A stretch of DNA of 64,000 nt from Terriglobia bacterium (GTDB lineage Bacteria; Acidobacteriota; Terriglobia; Acidiferrales; UBA7541). Position 1 is the first letter of the stretch. Every line of letters begins with the position of its first letter. Of this stretch, positions 1 to 8,292 are shown one piece after another. A program made the translations under genes and the position numbers. The DNA lies in contig JAIQES010000011.1 of the NCBI GenBank assembly GCA_020073705.1, forward strand, positions 1-64,000. The letters run 5' to 3'. Below the pieces are notes generated by a model, which worked only from the letters and a program-made list of their open reading frames with translations, did not search any database and was not told the DNA's origin.

Positions 1-23
1 ACTCAATGCGGGATGGCTGCCCA

Positions 24-1430
24 TCATGGGATGCTCGCGAGCTGCTGGCCCAGTTGCTGTTGCAGCAGAGGCAGTTCTTGCAGCGTGGTGTTGACACGGG
101 CATAGACCGCAATGAGGTTTTGTGTCTGTACCGCCAGGGCCGCTTGCAAATCTGAAATGTGGTTCGTCAAATCCGTCGACGATGCCGCATACCCCTGGGC
201 GTCCAGTGTCAGCTCTCCGGTCGTCGGATCGTTCAGATTCTTCAGTACTGAAGTTAAGTTCGACGCAAAGCCGGTCGAAGCCGTCTGCAAGAAGCTCTGT
301 ACACCCGAAAAATTTGACGACAGGGCCGTAGCTAGCGCTCCGGAATCAACGGATAACGTGCCGTCGTTGTTCACATTTATGCCGAGGCTGGTCAGGTTCA
401 CGGGACCGCCGCTTCCGGTTACCGAATACGTAATCGCCGAGAGCAACGCTTGTTGAGCGTCGCGCAGCGAGCCGTCGGCTTGCAGCGGTTGGGCGGACCC
501 ACCGGAAGATACCTGGAATTGCACATTGATGGCGGTAATCGCCGTGTTGTAGGCAGAAACGAAATTATTGATGGCCGTGCTGATGCTGGAAGTGTCCGGC
601 GCCACCGTGAGCGTCACCGGCGTACTCCCCGTAGAGGCCGTCAGGTTCAGGGTCACGCCGTTGATCACATTGCTTACGGTATTGGTGGCGCTGCTGATGG
701 GCACGCCGTCAACCGTCAGCACCGCATTCAATCCCGCCACAGCCTGGTGAAAGTTGATTGCCGTGGCATCGATCTGATGCAGGCTGCCGGTGACGGCCAG
801 GTCGCCGGGAGCCCCCGAAGCCGTGCTGACAATGGCCAGTCGCGCCCCATTCGCGTCCTGAACGACACTCGCCTGCACCGCGGTCGTTTGATTGTTGATG
901 GCTGCGGCTATTTGGGTCAGGGTGTTGTTTGTGGAATCCACGGTGACGGACGCGACCTGCGTGAGGCCGGCCGAAATCGTAAAGGTGTCTCCCGTTGCCA
1001 GGGCGGTGCTGCTGGTGGCTACCGCATCCGAGTAATACGACGACGTGGTTGCCAAGGAAGTGACTGATATCGTATGCGCGCCCGGGACCGCGGATGACGC
1101 GGCGGTTGCCGAGAGCGCGTTCGGGTTGGAAGATGTCGCGATCTCGGAGCTAAACACTCCAAGCGGATCGTTCAGCGCGCTGACCGTCGATTGCAGCGCC
1201 GTCAAATCTGACGCGATCGGCGACAGGGTCGAAAGCTCTTTTCCAATAGCGGCCTGCTGAGTTTGCAGGCTGGTGATTTGGATTTGTTGGCCAGCCTCGG
1301 CTAGTTGCACAAAAGATGCAACATCAATGCCCTGGCCGAGGCCAGTGCTGGTACCGGTGCTGGCGTTGGTGTTGGTGAGGCCGCTATTTGTGCCGAGGCC
1401 TGTAACTAGAGACGATACGGAGCTAACCAT
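24..1430 (-). CDS. fliD: Flagellar hook-associated protein 2 (filament cap)
   Basis: FliD caps the growing flagellar filament outside the cell and helps flagellin subunits fold at the tip. The 468-residue product is of ordinary FliD length. Its N-terminal 60 residues after a Gly/Thr/Asn-rich start contain the FliD_N pattern (GQGIDVASFVQ, then a coiled-coil-like Gln-rich helix). The middle is the Thr/Ser-rich filament-like region, and the last 60 residues form the C-terminal helix that packs on the filament. It lies directly downstream of flagellin on the same strand, which is usual. The start ATG has a purine-rich AGAGAGGGA upstream. A perfect 8-bp-stem hairpin sits in its leader (1457-1478). 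Confidence 0.92.
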   Translation of the reverse strand: MVSSVSSLVTGLGTNSGLTNTNASTGTSTGLGQGIDVASFVQLAEAGQQIQITSLQTQQAAIGKELSTLSPIASDLTALQSTVSALNDPLGVFSSEIATSSNPNALSATAASSAVPGAHTISVTSLATTSSYYSDAVATSSTALATGDTFTISAGLTQVASVTVDSTNNTLTQIAAAINNQTTAVQASVVQDANGARLAIVSTASGAPGDLAVTGSLHQIDATAINFHQAVAGLNAVLTVDGVPISSATNTVSNVINGVTLNLTASTGSTPVTLTVAPDTSSISTAINNFVSAYNTAITAINVQFQVSSGGSAQPLQADGSLRDAQQALLSAITYSVTGSGGPVNLTSLGINVNNDGTLSVDSGALATALSSNFSGVQSFLQTASTGFASNLTSVLKNLNDPTTGELTLDAQGYAASSTDLTNHISDLQAALAVQTQNLIAVYARVNTTLQELPLLQQQLGQQLASIP

Positions 1431-1456
1431 CTAAATCCCTCTCTGTCTTTATTACA

Positions 1457-1483
1457 GCGGGCTCCAAGTAGAGCCCGCACCCG
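1457..1483 (-). repeat. Hairpin repeat copy 1 (fliD leader)
   Basis: A 27-base sequence whose reverse complement matches 3670-3696 at 26 of 27 positions. It contains the inverted repeat GCGGGCTC-CAAGTA-GAGCCCGC. It lies 27 bases upstream of fliD, in the fliC-fliD interval, and has no following T tract. It could be an mRNA processing or stability hairpin, or a member of a dispersed repeat family. Confidence 0.6.
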
Positions 1484-1556
1484 AAGATGGTTCCAATGTG
1501 CGGATTCGCTGCGCCTTTCACTATCTAATCGGTATTTTGCAATCTCCACGCGAAGT

Positions 1557-1579
1557 GGCGGGGCTCATTGAGCCCCGCC
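1557..1579 (-). terminator. Stem-loop after flagellin gene
   Basis: An almost perfect palindrome (11-bp arms GGCGGGGCTCA/TGAGCCCCGCC around one base) lies about 32 bases after the fliC stop. No U-rich tract follows on the minus strand. It is therefore either a weak terminator or a 3'-stabilising structure that lets fliC be expressed above fliD. Confidence 0.5.
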
Positions 1580-1610
1580 CATTGCGTTTCTTACTATTCG
1601 CTCAGTCTGG

Positions 1611-2876
1611 CTAGCGGAGCAGCGTGAGGATGCTCTGCTGTGCCGAGTTGGCCTGGGCCAGGGCCGAAATGCCGGACTGGTTCAGGATGGTGTACCGCGA
1701 GAGGTTGGCAACCACCGACGGGATGTCCGCGGCGCGGATGCCGTCTTCGGCAGCGGTCAGGTTCTGCGTTTGGTTGGTGATGACGTTGCTGGCTGCTTGC
1801 AGCCGGTTGATGTTCGCGCCGACGGTGCCGCGCGTGGAGGCCACACTGGCGATGGCCGTATTGATCAGGCCGAGTGTCAACTGCGCCTCCGCGGCAGTCG
1901 ACAGGGAGTTGGTCACAGCGGTAGGGGTACTCGTTGCGGCCGCACCTCCCGTGAAAACACCACCAGGGGCAGTTATGGTAATGTTGCCGCTTGTGTCGAC
2001 AGGGCTGGTCAAGGTGTAAGCATTGCCGCCTGTCCCGGTCGTGAGTGCCGTGAGTGTAATGGTGTTTCCCAAGACTGTGGCGCTCGCGGAGGTATTCGCG
2101 GCACCGCCCGCGGCCAAGTAGTCGTTGCCGGCGCCACTGGTTCCGCCCGAGTTATTGACGGCATGCGCCAGGTTCAGCACCGTAGCGCCGGTGGTAGCGC
2201 CGATGAGGACATCGCCGGCGGCGGCCACCCCGCCGGAGCCGACGTCCTGAAACGTATAGGTTTGTCCGTTAATGTCCACCTGGTCGCCGGCAACCGGTTG
2301 TCCTGTGAGTGTGGCTTGAGCCGTGGCATAGGTTGCCGCTGTGGCGATATTTACGGTGCCGGCGGCCAAGCCCAAACCCGCGGTGCTCAACGTGCCGGTG
2401 GTTACGCCGATGGTGGTGTTGCTAACGCCATCACTAAGGAAGATGTTAGTAGCAGCCGCGGAAAACACCGCCGAGCCGTTGTAATTGGTGCTGCTGCCGA
2501 TGCTGTCGATTTCCGCATTGATCTGCGCGTACTCGGCTTGCAGCGCGGTGCGCTGAGAGTCCGACACCGTGCCGTTGGCGGATTCCGTCGCCAGCGTGAC
2601 GGCGCGATTGAGAAGCTGGGTCACCTGGGCGAGCGAACCATCGGCCACCTGAAGGGCGCCGACGCCGCTGTTGGAGTTCTGCACCGACTGCGTCAAGGCC
2701 GTGATGTTGGCATGCAAGCCGTCCGCGATAGCCAGGCCCGCCGCGTCATCCGCGCCGGAATTGATTCGCGAACCGGAAGACAGTTGAAATAGCGTCTTAT
2801 TCAGGTTGTTCTGCGTGACCGCCAACTGGTTTTGTGCTGCCAGTGATGCGATGTTATTTAGAATGCTGATTGCCAT
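1611..2876 (-). CDS. fliC: Flagellin
   Basis: Major subunit of the extracellular flagellar filament (421 residues). The conserved N-terminal D0/D1 helices are clear (LAAQNQLAVTQNNLNKTLFQ, LSSGSRINSGADDAAGLAIA). So are the C-terminal D1/D0 helices (ANINRLQAASNVI, DIPSVVANLSRYTILNQSG, ending in QQSILTLLR). Residues about 150-330 form a Thr/Ala/Gly-rich variable surface domain. The start is well supported by AAGGAGCC seven bases before the ATG. I saw no convincing sigma-28 promoter in the 150 bases upstream, although the degenerate match CAAGTTT is present. It pairs with fliD downstream. Confidence 0.95.
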   Translation of the reverse strand: MAISILNNIASLAAQNQLAVTQNNLNKTLFQLSSGSRINSGADDAAGLAIADGLHANITALTQSVQNSNSGVGALQVADGSLAQVTQLLNRAVTLATESANGTVSDSQRTALQAEYAQINAEIDSIGSSTNYNGSAVFSAAATNIFLSDGVSNTTIGVTTGTLSTAGLGLAAGTVNIATAATYATAQATLTGQPVAGDQVDINGQTYTFQDVGSGGVAAAGDVLIGATTGATVLNLAHAVNNSGGTSGAGNDYLAAGGAANTSASATVLGNTITLTALTTGTGGNAYTLTSPVDTSGNITITAPGGVFTGGAAATSTPTAVTNSLSTAAEAQLTLGLINTAIASVASTRGTVGANINRLQAASNVITNQTQNLTAAEDGIRAADIPSVVANLSRYTILNQSGISALAQANSAQQSILTLLR

Positions 2877-3135
2877 GTTTTTAGGCTCCTTGGAAGGTGA
2901 TTCCGTTTCCGGTTTGGAGTATCTAGTCTCGGAGCTGTTTGACCCCGAAACTTGGTTGGACTCGCCCCCGATTTACGGAAGGGGTGTTTTTCTTCCTCAA
3001 CTACCTTATCGGCCCGGGAGCCGCAGACTTTAGCTTCCAGCGCCCTCCAATGGCATACCTATTGCTTCTTTACATACACATTTCCTTTTTGAAGTCCGTG
3101 TAAGTCGCCGTAATCGGCGCGGCAAGAACACCCCG

Positions 3136-3515
3136 TTGCCACTGCCGGATCTGCTGCGACAGTCCATCTACAGCCGTTTGGCAGGATATGAAGATGTGAA
3201 CGATGCGGAGCGGCTGTCAGCGGTGAAGATGACGGGGCTCTCTTGCCATCGGTTTCGCTCGAATCAAGTGCGGCTGGCATTGAGGCTGTTAGCTTACAAC
3301 TTAGGAAATCTGTGGCGGCGGCTGGCACTGCCGCAGAGGATTGAGAATTGGTCGCTGACGAGCTTGCAGCAATGGCTGGTCTGGTAAAGACCCGGGGGCG
3401 GCTGGTGAAGCATGCCCGCCACTACTGGCTATTGCTGGCGGAAGGACATCTGAACCGGCGGCGGTTCGGAGCGATGCTGGGCCGGATCGCGCTGCTACCG
3501 CTGCGGACCAGATAG
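3136..3515 (+). pseudogene. Degraded IS1380-family transposase remnant
   Basis: The first part reads LPDLLRQSIYSRLAGYEDVN, which is typical of the N-terminal third of IS1380-family DDE transposases. It jumps within about 20 codons to RSNQVRLALRLLAYNLGNLW, typical of the C-terminal third, so the catalytic core has been deleted. The reading frame stops at 3387. A frame change near 3378-3383 restores the remaining C-terminal signature (GRLVKHARHYWLLLAEGHL, ending at a TAG at 3513-3515). This is a dead transposon fragment between the flagellin gene and the 3821 gene. No intact terminal repeats were identified. Confidence 0.8.
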
Positions 3516-3820
3516 AGAGCTGGTGGCCAAGGCAACAGCGGAATCTGTCTACAGCAGGGTTGGGATAAGGAGAGGTATTGCAAAAGCGGGCTGGAATCTG
3601 GGGCAATTTCGGGCTGTGCTGGTGCGGATGGCAGACCGCCGGGATTGCTTCCAATGATAATCGTTTCACCGGGTGCGGGCTCCACTTGGAGCCCGCCGGA
3701 ACAGTGTCGCGAACAAGCCAGATGGGCGTACTATGGCGCCGTTTTCGAGATCAAAAAGGAAATGCCGGCTAAAGTTATCTGGCCATTCACCGATGTAAAG
3801 TTTGAAGAGGTGATTTAATC
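3516..3820. other. Non-coding interval between IS remnant and 3821 gene
   Basis: No supported gene. It holds the second copy of the 27-base hairpin repeat (3670-3696). A GAGGTGATT ribosome-binding site just before 3821 belongs to the next gene. The left part may be residual transposon DNA. Confidence 0.5.
3670..3696 (+). repeat. Hairpin repeat copy 2
   Basis: Matches the reverse complement of 1457-1483 with one mismatch (C for T in the stem). Its stem is GGGCTCCA/TGGAGCCC with a two-base loop. It lies 125 bases upstream of the small gene at 3821, so both copies precede genes that look flagellum-related. Confidence 0.6.
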
Positions 3821-4027
3821 ATGAGCAATTCCGTCCAGTCTCTCCAAGCAGCAAACGTACACGCTCAGAGAGAACAGACAGTCCAGCCACCCAAGCAAGC
3901 ACAAACAGCGGCCCAGAACCCGGTCCCGGCGGACACAGTCACGATCAGCCCATCGGCCCAGCAAGCGCTGGCAGCTAAGGCCAATCCGGCTAGCCGCGAT
4001 GTAGACTACGACGGCGACAGCCACTAG
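3821..4027 (+). CDS. Small hypothetical protein, flagellum-associated by context
   Basis: A 68-residue hydrophilic protein with no signal peptide or membrane segment. It is Gln/Ala-rich at the N terminus, has a central PADTVTISPSAQQALAA stretch and an acidic DYDGD tail. The DTVTIS-PSAQQ pattern is common in short, poorly described proteins encoded beside flagellar genes; that link is from memory of such neighbourhoods, not a named family. A good GAGGTG site lies seven bases before the ATG, and codon use resembles the neighbours. It could bind filament or rod components, but no function can be assigned. Confidence 0.6.
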   Translation: MSNSVQSLQAANVHAQREQTVQPPKQAQTAAQNPVPADTVTISPSAQQALAAKANPASRDVDYDGDSH

Positions 4028-4167
4028 TTCAAATCCCACTCAGAGCGCCGGGATTCTGCCGGCTCCAAACAGTTGTGTCGTTGTGTGCGGAGCCGGCAGG
4101 ATCCTTCGTTCGTTTGCGCGCAGGAGAAGCACCTTAAGAACATGCGGTTCTGGGGGCGGAACGAGTG

Positions 4168-4660
4168 CTACGCGCGGATTCGCTGTGATTCGATCTCCGC
4201 CAAACCCGCGCGCAATTTTTCCGATTTTGGAAATTGGGCAAGGCCGGCTCTGAGCATTTCGGCGGCGCGCGGCCATTCTTGTAATTGGGCGTGGATGCTG
4301 GCCGCGCGTAGATAATCGGTTTCGCCCGGTTGGACGGCAGCAAGCTTTCCCTCTAGGGCCAATGCCGCATCCTGAATCCGGTCAAGCCAGACACAAGCCG
4401 TGACAAGGTGTTCGTGAAGTTCGGCGAGAGAAGGCTCCCGCGAGATGGCTCTGCGCATGTGCTCCAGCCCCTCGACGGCGATAACCACGTTCCGCGTCGG
4501 CAGGCATGTCCCGTGCGAGTTGCACGCTCGCCCAATCATTCCACCACTCGGCGTTGTCCTCTCGTTTGAGGAGGTCTTAGAACGCCTCTGCAGCCTGGGC
4601 CAGCCGTCCGCGTTTAAAATGCTCCAATGCGCGTAGGTGCTGTTTCTTGAAGATGAGTGA
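4168..4660 (-). pseudogene. Broken TPR-repeat protein
   Basis: In the minus strand one frame encodes KQHLRALEHFKRGRLAQAAE, then a TAA stop, then DLLKREDNAEWWNDWASVQL. A second frame continues from about 4490 with GLEHMRRAISREPSLAELHE and ends ELRAGLAEIESQRIRA-like. Joined, these make two to three tetratricopeptide-like helix pairs of the kind seen in acidobacterial TPR or TPR-glycosyltransferase proteins. One nonsense codon (near 4578) and one frameshift (near 4500) interrupt it, so I call it a pseudogene. The 177-residue frame ending at 4168 is the longest open remnant. It could still be translated as a short fragment. Confidence 0.6.
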
Positions 4661-4878
4661 TTTCTTATTCTTGGGTATTCTTCGACCTGAGGATCACCCA
4701 CTTGTATCGCTAGTTTGAGTCTCGAAACGCGCTTCCATCGCTATTGGGGCAAATGGAGGGTCACAGCACGGCCATTTCGATTGCCCGCTCAACCCCTCGT
4801 CTGATTGGCCGATAAGAACAGTGTGGTCCTAGAACAGCAAGATTGTGTGCCGAAATGGCACACACGGTGTGTCGCCCA

Positions 4879-5148
4879 ATGATTCAACTCACACGACTCA
4901 ATAGTAAGCCACTGGTTGTCAATTCCGACCTGATCAAGACGATCGAATACGCTCCTGACACCGTGATTACTCTGGTGAACGACGAGAAAATCGTCGTACG
5001 GGAGAGCGGCGAAGAAATTCTGGCACGGATCGTGGAATTTCGTCGCCGCGTGCTCGAGGGACTCCACACGAATTTCACCGGCTGGCCCTCGCCGAGTGGG
5101 GAAACGGCCGAGGCCAAACGCACGGACCGTCCCTCCGAGGAAACATAG
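4879..5148 (+). CDS. flbD: FlbD-family flagellar protein
   Basis: An 89-residue member of the short FlbD/SwrD family, typically encoded just before motA or in flagellar operons. In Bacillus, SwrD raises flagellar motor torque. The family core is visible from the first residue: MIQLTRLNSKPLVVNSDLI, then IEYAPDTVITLVNDEKIVVR. Family alignment places the start at this internal ATG, not the ATG at 4843. The C-terminal 35 residues are a polar extension. The motA start follows the stop by three bases, so the two are co-transcribed. No strong ribosome-binding site is visible. Confidence 0.85.
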   Translation: MIQLTRLNSKPLVVNSDLIKTIEYAPDTVITLVNDEKIVVRESGEEILARIVEFRRRVLEGLHTNFTGWPSPSGETAEAKRTDRPSEET

Positions 5149-5151
5149 GAA

Positions 5152-5931
5152 ATGGACAAGGGGAGTATCGTAGGCGCGCTGATCGCCGTGGGAGCCATTC
5201 TGTTCGGCCTGCTTCTTGAAGGAGGCAGGGTCGGTCAGATCCTTCAGCCCACGGCCGCCTTGATCGTTTTCGGTGGAACACTGGGAGCCATCATGGTGCA
5301 GTTTCCGTTCGAGGTCGTCGTGACTGCTTTTCGGAGCCTCGCACGTATCTTTTTCGTGCCGGAGACCGACCCTCTGAGCGTGATCCATGAAATCGTTACG
5401 ATTGCTCACAAGGCACGCAAGGAAGGGATCGTTTCCCTCGACAGTGATTTGGACAAAATTCAGAACCCGTTCCTACGAAAGTCATTAATGCTTGCCGTGG
5501 ACGGAACGGAGCCGGGAGAGTTGCGAAAGATGATGGAACTGGAGCTTGAAAAGCAGGAGGAGTATGAGGACAACGTCCCGAAAGTCTTCGAGTCCGCCGG
5601 CGCCTTTTCACCAACGATTGGGATCATTGGCGCTGTGCTCGGCCTCATCCAAGTGATGCAGCATCTGGACAAAATTGACGAAGTGGGCAAAGGCATAGCG
5701 GTCTCCTTCGTGGCCACGGTTTATGGCGTGGGCGCCGCCAACCTCATCCTGATTCCTTCGGCCGGGAAACTGAGAATCCGCATCCGTGAGGAGCAGGTGA
5801 TTCGCGAAATGATGCTGGAAGGTGTCATATCCATTCTGGAGGGAATGAATCCGCGAATGATTGAGACCAAGCTGTTCAGTTATCTGGCCGAAATGCCTGT
5901 TCAAGCAAGAGAGCAAGGGGTGGGGGTATGA
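5152..5931 (+). CDS. motA: Flagellar motor stator protein MotA
   Basis: Inner-membrane stator subunit that couples ion flow through MotA-MotB to rotor torque. The 259 residues have the usual four membrane segments: about 5-25 (IVGALIAVGAILFGLLL), 30-50, 150-175 (SPTIGIIGAVLGLIQVM) and 185-205. A charged cytoplasmic loop between segments 2 and 3 would contact FliG. Length is typical. The stop overlaps the motB start (ATGA), so translation is coupled. The ion used (proton or sodium) cannot be decided from sequence by eye. Confidence 0.95.
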   Translation: MDKGSIVGALIAVGAILFGLLLEGGRVGQILQPTAALIVFGGTLGAIMVQFPFEVVVTAFRSLARIFFVPETDPLSVIHEIVTIAHKARKEGIVSLDSDLDKIQNPFLRKSLMLAVDGTEPGELRKMMELELEKQEEYEDNVPKVFESAGAFSPTIGIIGAVLGLIQVMQHLDKIDEVGKGIAVSFVATVYGVGAANLILIPSAGKLRIRIREEQVIREMMLEGVISILEGMNPRMIETKLFSYLAEMPVQAREQGVGV

Positions 5932-6770
5932 AAAGGAAAAAGGTCTCTTACCACATCAGTCATGATCGTTGGCTGATTTCGTATGCGGACTTCATCACGC
6001 TGCTCTTTGCATTTTTTGTGGTGCTATACGCATCTTCGCAGGTGGACAAGCGAAAGGCTGGCCGCATCGCGATGGCCATTCAGGTAGCCTTTCAGGAACT
6101 CGGAGTCTTTCAGACATCGAATACAAAAGTGCCGCTACAAGACGAGGATGCCATGCCGTTCGAGAAAGTGCAGGAAGTGGAGAACATCAAGCGGGAGGCA
6201 GACCTAGAAAAAATTGTCAATCCCATGAAGGGCATGCTTACGAGCTCGGCCGAGGCTCAATCGTTGCAGGACGCCCAACTGGCAATCCAGAAAGCCCTAA
6301 ATCCGGAAATCCAGCGGCGTGATGTCACAATGGCGATGCGGCGCGAGGGTCTTGTCATCAGTCTGAAAGAAATGGGATTTTTTGACAGCGGCTCAGCCAC
6401 AATACGCCCGGATTCACTCGATGCGATCACGCGCCTGGCAGAAGTCCTGAAACAGCGGCCGGAAAATATTCGTATCGAGGGTCACACCGACAACATCCCG
6501 ATTCACAATGCGCGATTTGCATCCAACTGGGAACTTTCGACCACTCGAGCAACGGAAATGATACGGTTATTGATCACACAATACAGATTGCCCCCAGATC
6601 ACTTGTCGGCAGCCGGCTATGGCGAGTTTCATCCCGTTTCCAGTAATGACACACCGGCGGGGCGCGCGCAGAACCGCCGGCTAGATGTAGTGATCCTCGC
6701 CCCACTCCAGCCGCTAATGTTTTCGACCGGGAACCCCAAACCGGAGCCGCCGGGCCAACCGAATCCGTGA
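5928..6770 (+). CDS. motB: Flagellar motor stator protein MotB
   Basis: Stator partner of MotA that anchors the stator to peptidoglycan. There is one N-terminal membrane helix (WLISYADFITLLFAFFVVLY) carrying the essential ion-binding Asp at residue 21. A linker and plug region follows, then a C-terminal OmpA-like domain with IRIEGHTDNIPI and NWELSTTRA, the peptidoglycan-binding motif. The 280-residue length is normal. It overlaps motA by four bases. Confidence 0.95.
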   Translation: MKRKKVSYHISHDRWLISYADFITLLFAFFVVLYASSQVDKRKAGRIAMAIQVAFQELGVFQTSNTKVPLQDEDAMPFEKVQEVENIKREADLEKIVNPMKGMLTSSAEAQSLQDAQLAIQKALNPEIQRRDVTMAMRREGLVISLKEMGFFDSGSATIRPDSLDAITRLAEVLKQRPENIRIEGHTDNIPIHNARFASNWELSTTRATEMIRLLITQYRLPPDHLSAAGYGEFHPVSSNDTPAGRAQNRRLDVVILAPLQPLMFSTGNPKPEPPGQPNP

Positions 6771-6839
6771 ACGCAGAAACGGAAATGCGCTGCTGCCGCT
6801 GTTGCTGCTTGCAACAGCTTCAAATACAGCTGACTGGCA

Positions 6840-7373
6840 GTGTTCGGATTTGACACTGGGGTCAAGCTTCGCAAAGCATTGCCGATAGAACATCATGGGA
6901 CGTGGATCACGCTCCGAATGCCGCTGACTGTTGCGATCCTTCCTGTGCTCCTGGTTCGCGTGGATGACGCCACCTCCGCGTTGCCGTTGCGCTCGATTGT
7001 CGAAACGGTGCGCATCGAGCCGCGCGAGGTCCATCGCGCTGACACGGGTGAGATGCTCCGCTTGCGGGACCGCATTTTCCCCTTGTTCCGTCTCGGCGGG
7101 GTTCTCCATAGCGTTCGGAATGGCCGAGACGGATCTCAATTCCTCCGTGTCGTGATTATCGGAATCGCCGACCGGCAAATTGGCGTCGTTTTCGATCAAC
7201 TCCTCGGGCAGAAACAGATTGTAATCAAACCGCTTCCTTCTTTCCTTCGGGCGGTGCTTGGATTGGTCGGAGCCACCATCAGAGGAGACGGCTCAGTGTG
7301 CATGATTCTGGATCCGGATGGACTTGCTGCTCTGGGGGACAAATGCAGCGGTGAAAACAAGTTGATACGGTAG
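6840..7373 (+). pseudogene. CheA remnant: C-terminal CheW-like domain only
   Basis: From residue 19 the 177-residue frame matches the end of a CheA kinase: GTWITLRMPLTVAILPVLLV, then ALPLRSIVETVRI, RIFPLFRLGGVL and GATIRGDGSVCMILD, the regulatory P5 (CheW-like) domain. The phosphotransfer, dimerisation and ATPase domains are absent, and the preceding 70 bases do not encode them. The first 18 residues are unrelated read-through. A complete cheA lies at 15022-17310. It is most likely the tail of a deleted cheA. A free CheW-like scaffold protein is possible but less likely. Confidence 0.75.
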
Positions 7374-7383
7374 GACGCCGAAT

Positions 7384-8292
7384 ATGTCAAACGATAGCAC
7401 GATGTTGAAGGATGAACAGCTTTCAGTCGAAAGTTTGACTGACCCTGTATGGATTCGCATTCGGGACCTAATCTACCAGGTTTCTGGAATCTACCAGGCC
7501 GAAAACAAATTCTACCTTCTCGTCAGCCGTTGCTCCCGACGAATGAAGGCTGTCGGGGCTCGCACGCCTCGCGAATATCTGGAATTTCTCACAGCGCGTC
7601 CCAACCGCGATGCGGAGATGCGGAACCTGCTCAATGAAATCACGATCGGGGAGACTTGTCTCTTCCGGAGCATGCCGCAGATCGACGCGCTTCGCAAAGT
7701 CGTAATTCCCTCGCTGGCCGAAGCAAAAAAGAAGTTTTCGTTCACGAAGCTCCGCTTCTGGAGTGCCGGCTGCTCCACCGGCGAAGAGCCCTATACCCTG
7801 GCAATGATCTTGCTCGAGGAAACGCAGACCAGATTGAAAGGCTGGACCTTCGAAGTTATCGCCACCGATCTGAACGACCGCTCCATCGCCAAGGCACAAG
7901 AGGGAATCTATAACGACTATGCAGTGCGAAACGTTCCGCCCGAGTTCATGAAAAAGTATTTCACGCCGGTCGGATCAGAGTTTCGTGTGAACGATTCCGT
8001 CCGATCCTTCATTAGCTTCAATCGGCTAAATATGCTGGACGATAGCAAGATGCTCTTCATGCGCGGTATTGACACCATCTTCTGCTGCAATGTCCTGATC
8101 TATTTCGACGGGAAATCCAAGACCCGCACGGTTGAACATTTTTACAACGCCTTGCTTCCCAATGGTCATTTTTTCCTCGGTCATTCCGAGTCGCTATATG
8201 GCATCAGCAAAAAGTTCCGCCTGGTGCATTTCCCTGGGACCACGGCGTACTGGAAGCCCAGCGAATCCACCCCGAAGGCAGGTGCTCCATGA
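7384..8292 (+). CDS. cheR: Chemotaxis protein methyltransferase CheR
   Basis: Transfers methyl groups from S-adenosylmethionine to glutamates of chemoreceptors, setting adaptation. The 302 residues contain the helical CheR_N domain (about 15-75) and the methyltransferase domain, with its SAM motif FWSAGCSTGEEPYTLAM and IATDLNDRSIAKAQEGIY. The FCCNVLIYFDGKSK motif is also present. It is the only cheR in the window, so it would serve the intact cluster at 11.4-17.3 kb. It follows the cheA remnant by ten bases, and its stop overlaps the HDOD gene (ATGA). Confidence 0.94.
   Translation: MSNDSTMLKDEQLSVESLTDPVWIRIRDLIYQVSGIYQAENKFYLLVSRCSRRMKAVGARTPREYLEFLTARPNRDAEMRNLLNEITIGETCLFRSMPQIDALRKVVIPSLAEAKKKFSFTKLRFWSAGCSTGEEPYTLAMILLEETQTRLKGWTFEVIATDLNDRSIAKAQEGIYNDYAVRNVPPEFMKKYFTPVGSEFRVNDSVRSFISFNRLNMLDDSKMLFMRGIDTIFCCNVLIYFDGKSKTRTVEHFYNALLPNGHFFLGHSESLYGISKKFRLVHFPGTTAYWKPSESTPKAGAP

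Noticed and set aside
450..1067. Plus-strand 205-residue open frame opposite fliD
   Set aside because: Shadow of fliD on the other strand, Arg/His/Gly-rich, as expected for antisense of a GC-rich gene.
1770..2792. Plus-strand 340-residue open frame opposite fliC
   Set aside because: Antisense shadow of flagellin; composition is artificial-looking and it has no conserved motif.
4789..5409. Minus-strand 206-residue open frame opposite flbD-motA
   Set aside because: It is antisense to clear flbD and motA coding sequence and has no family signal.
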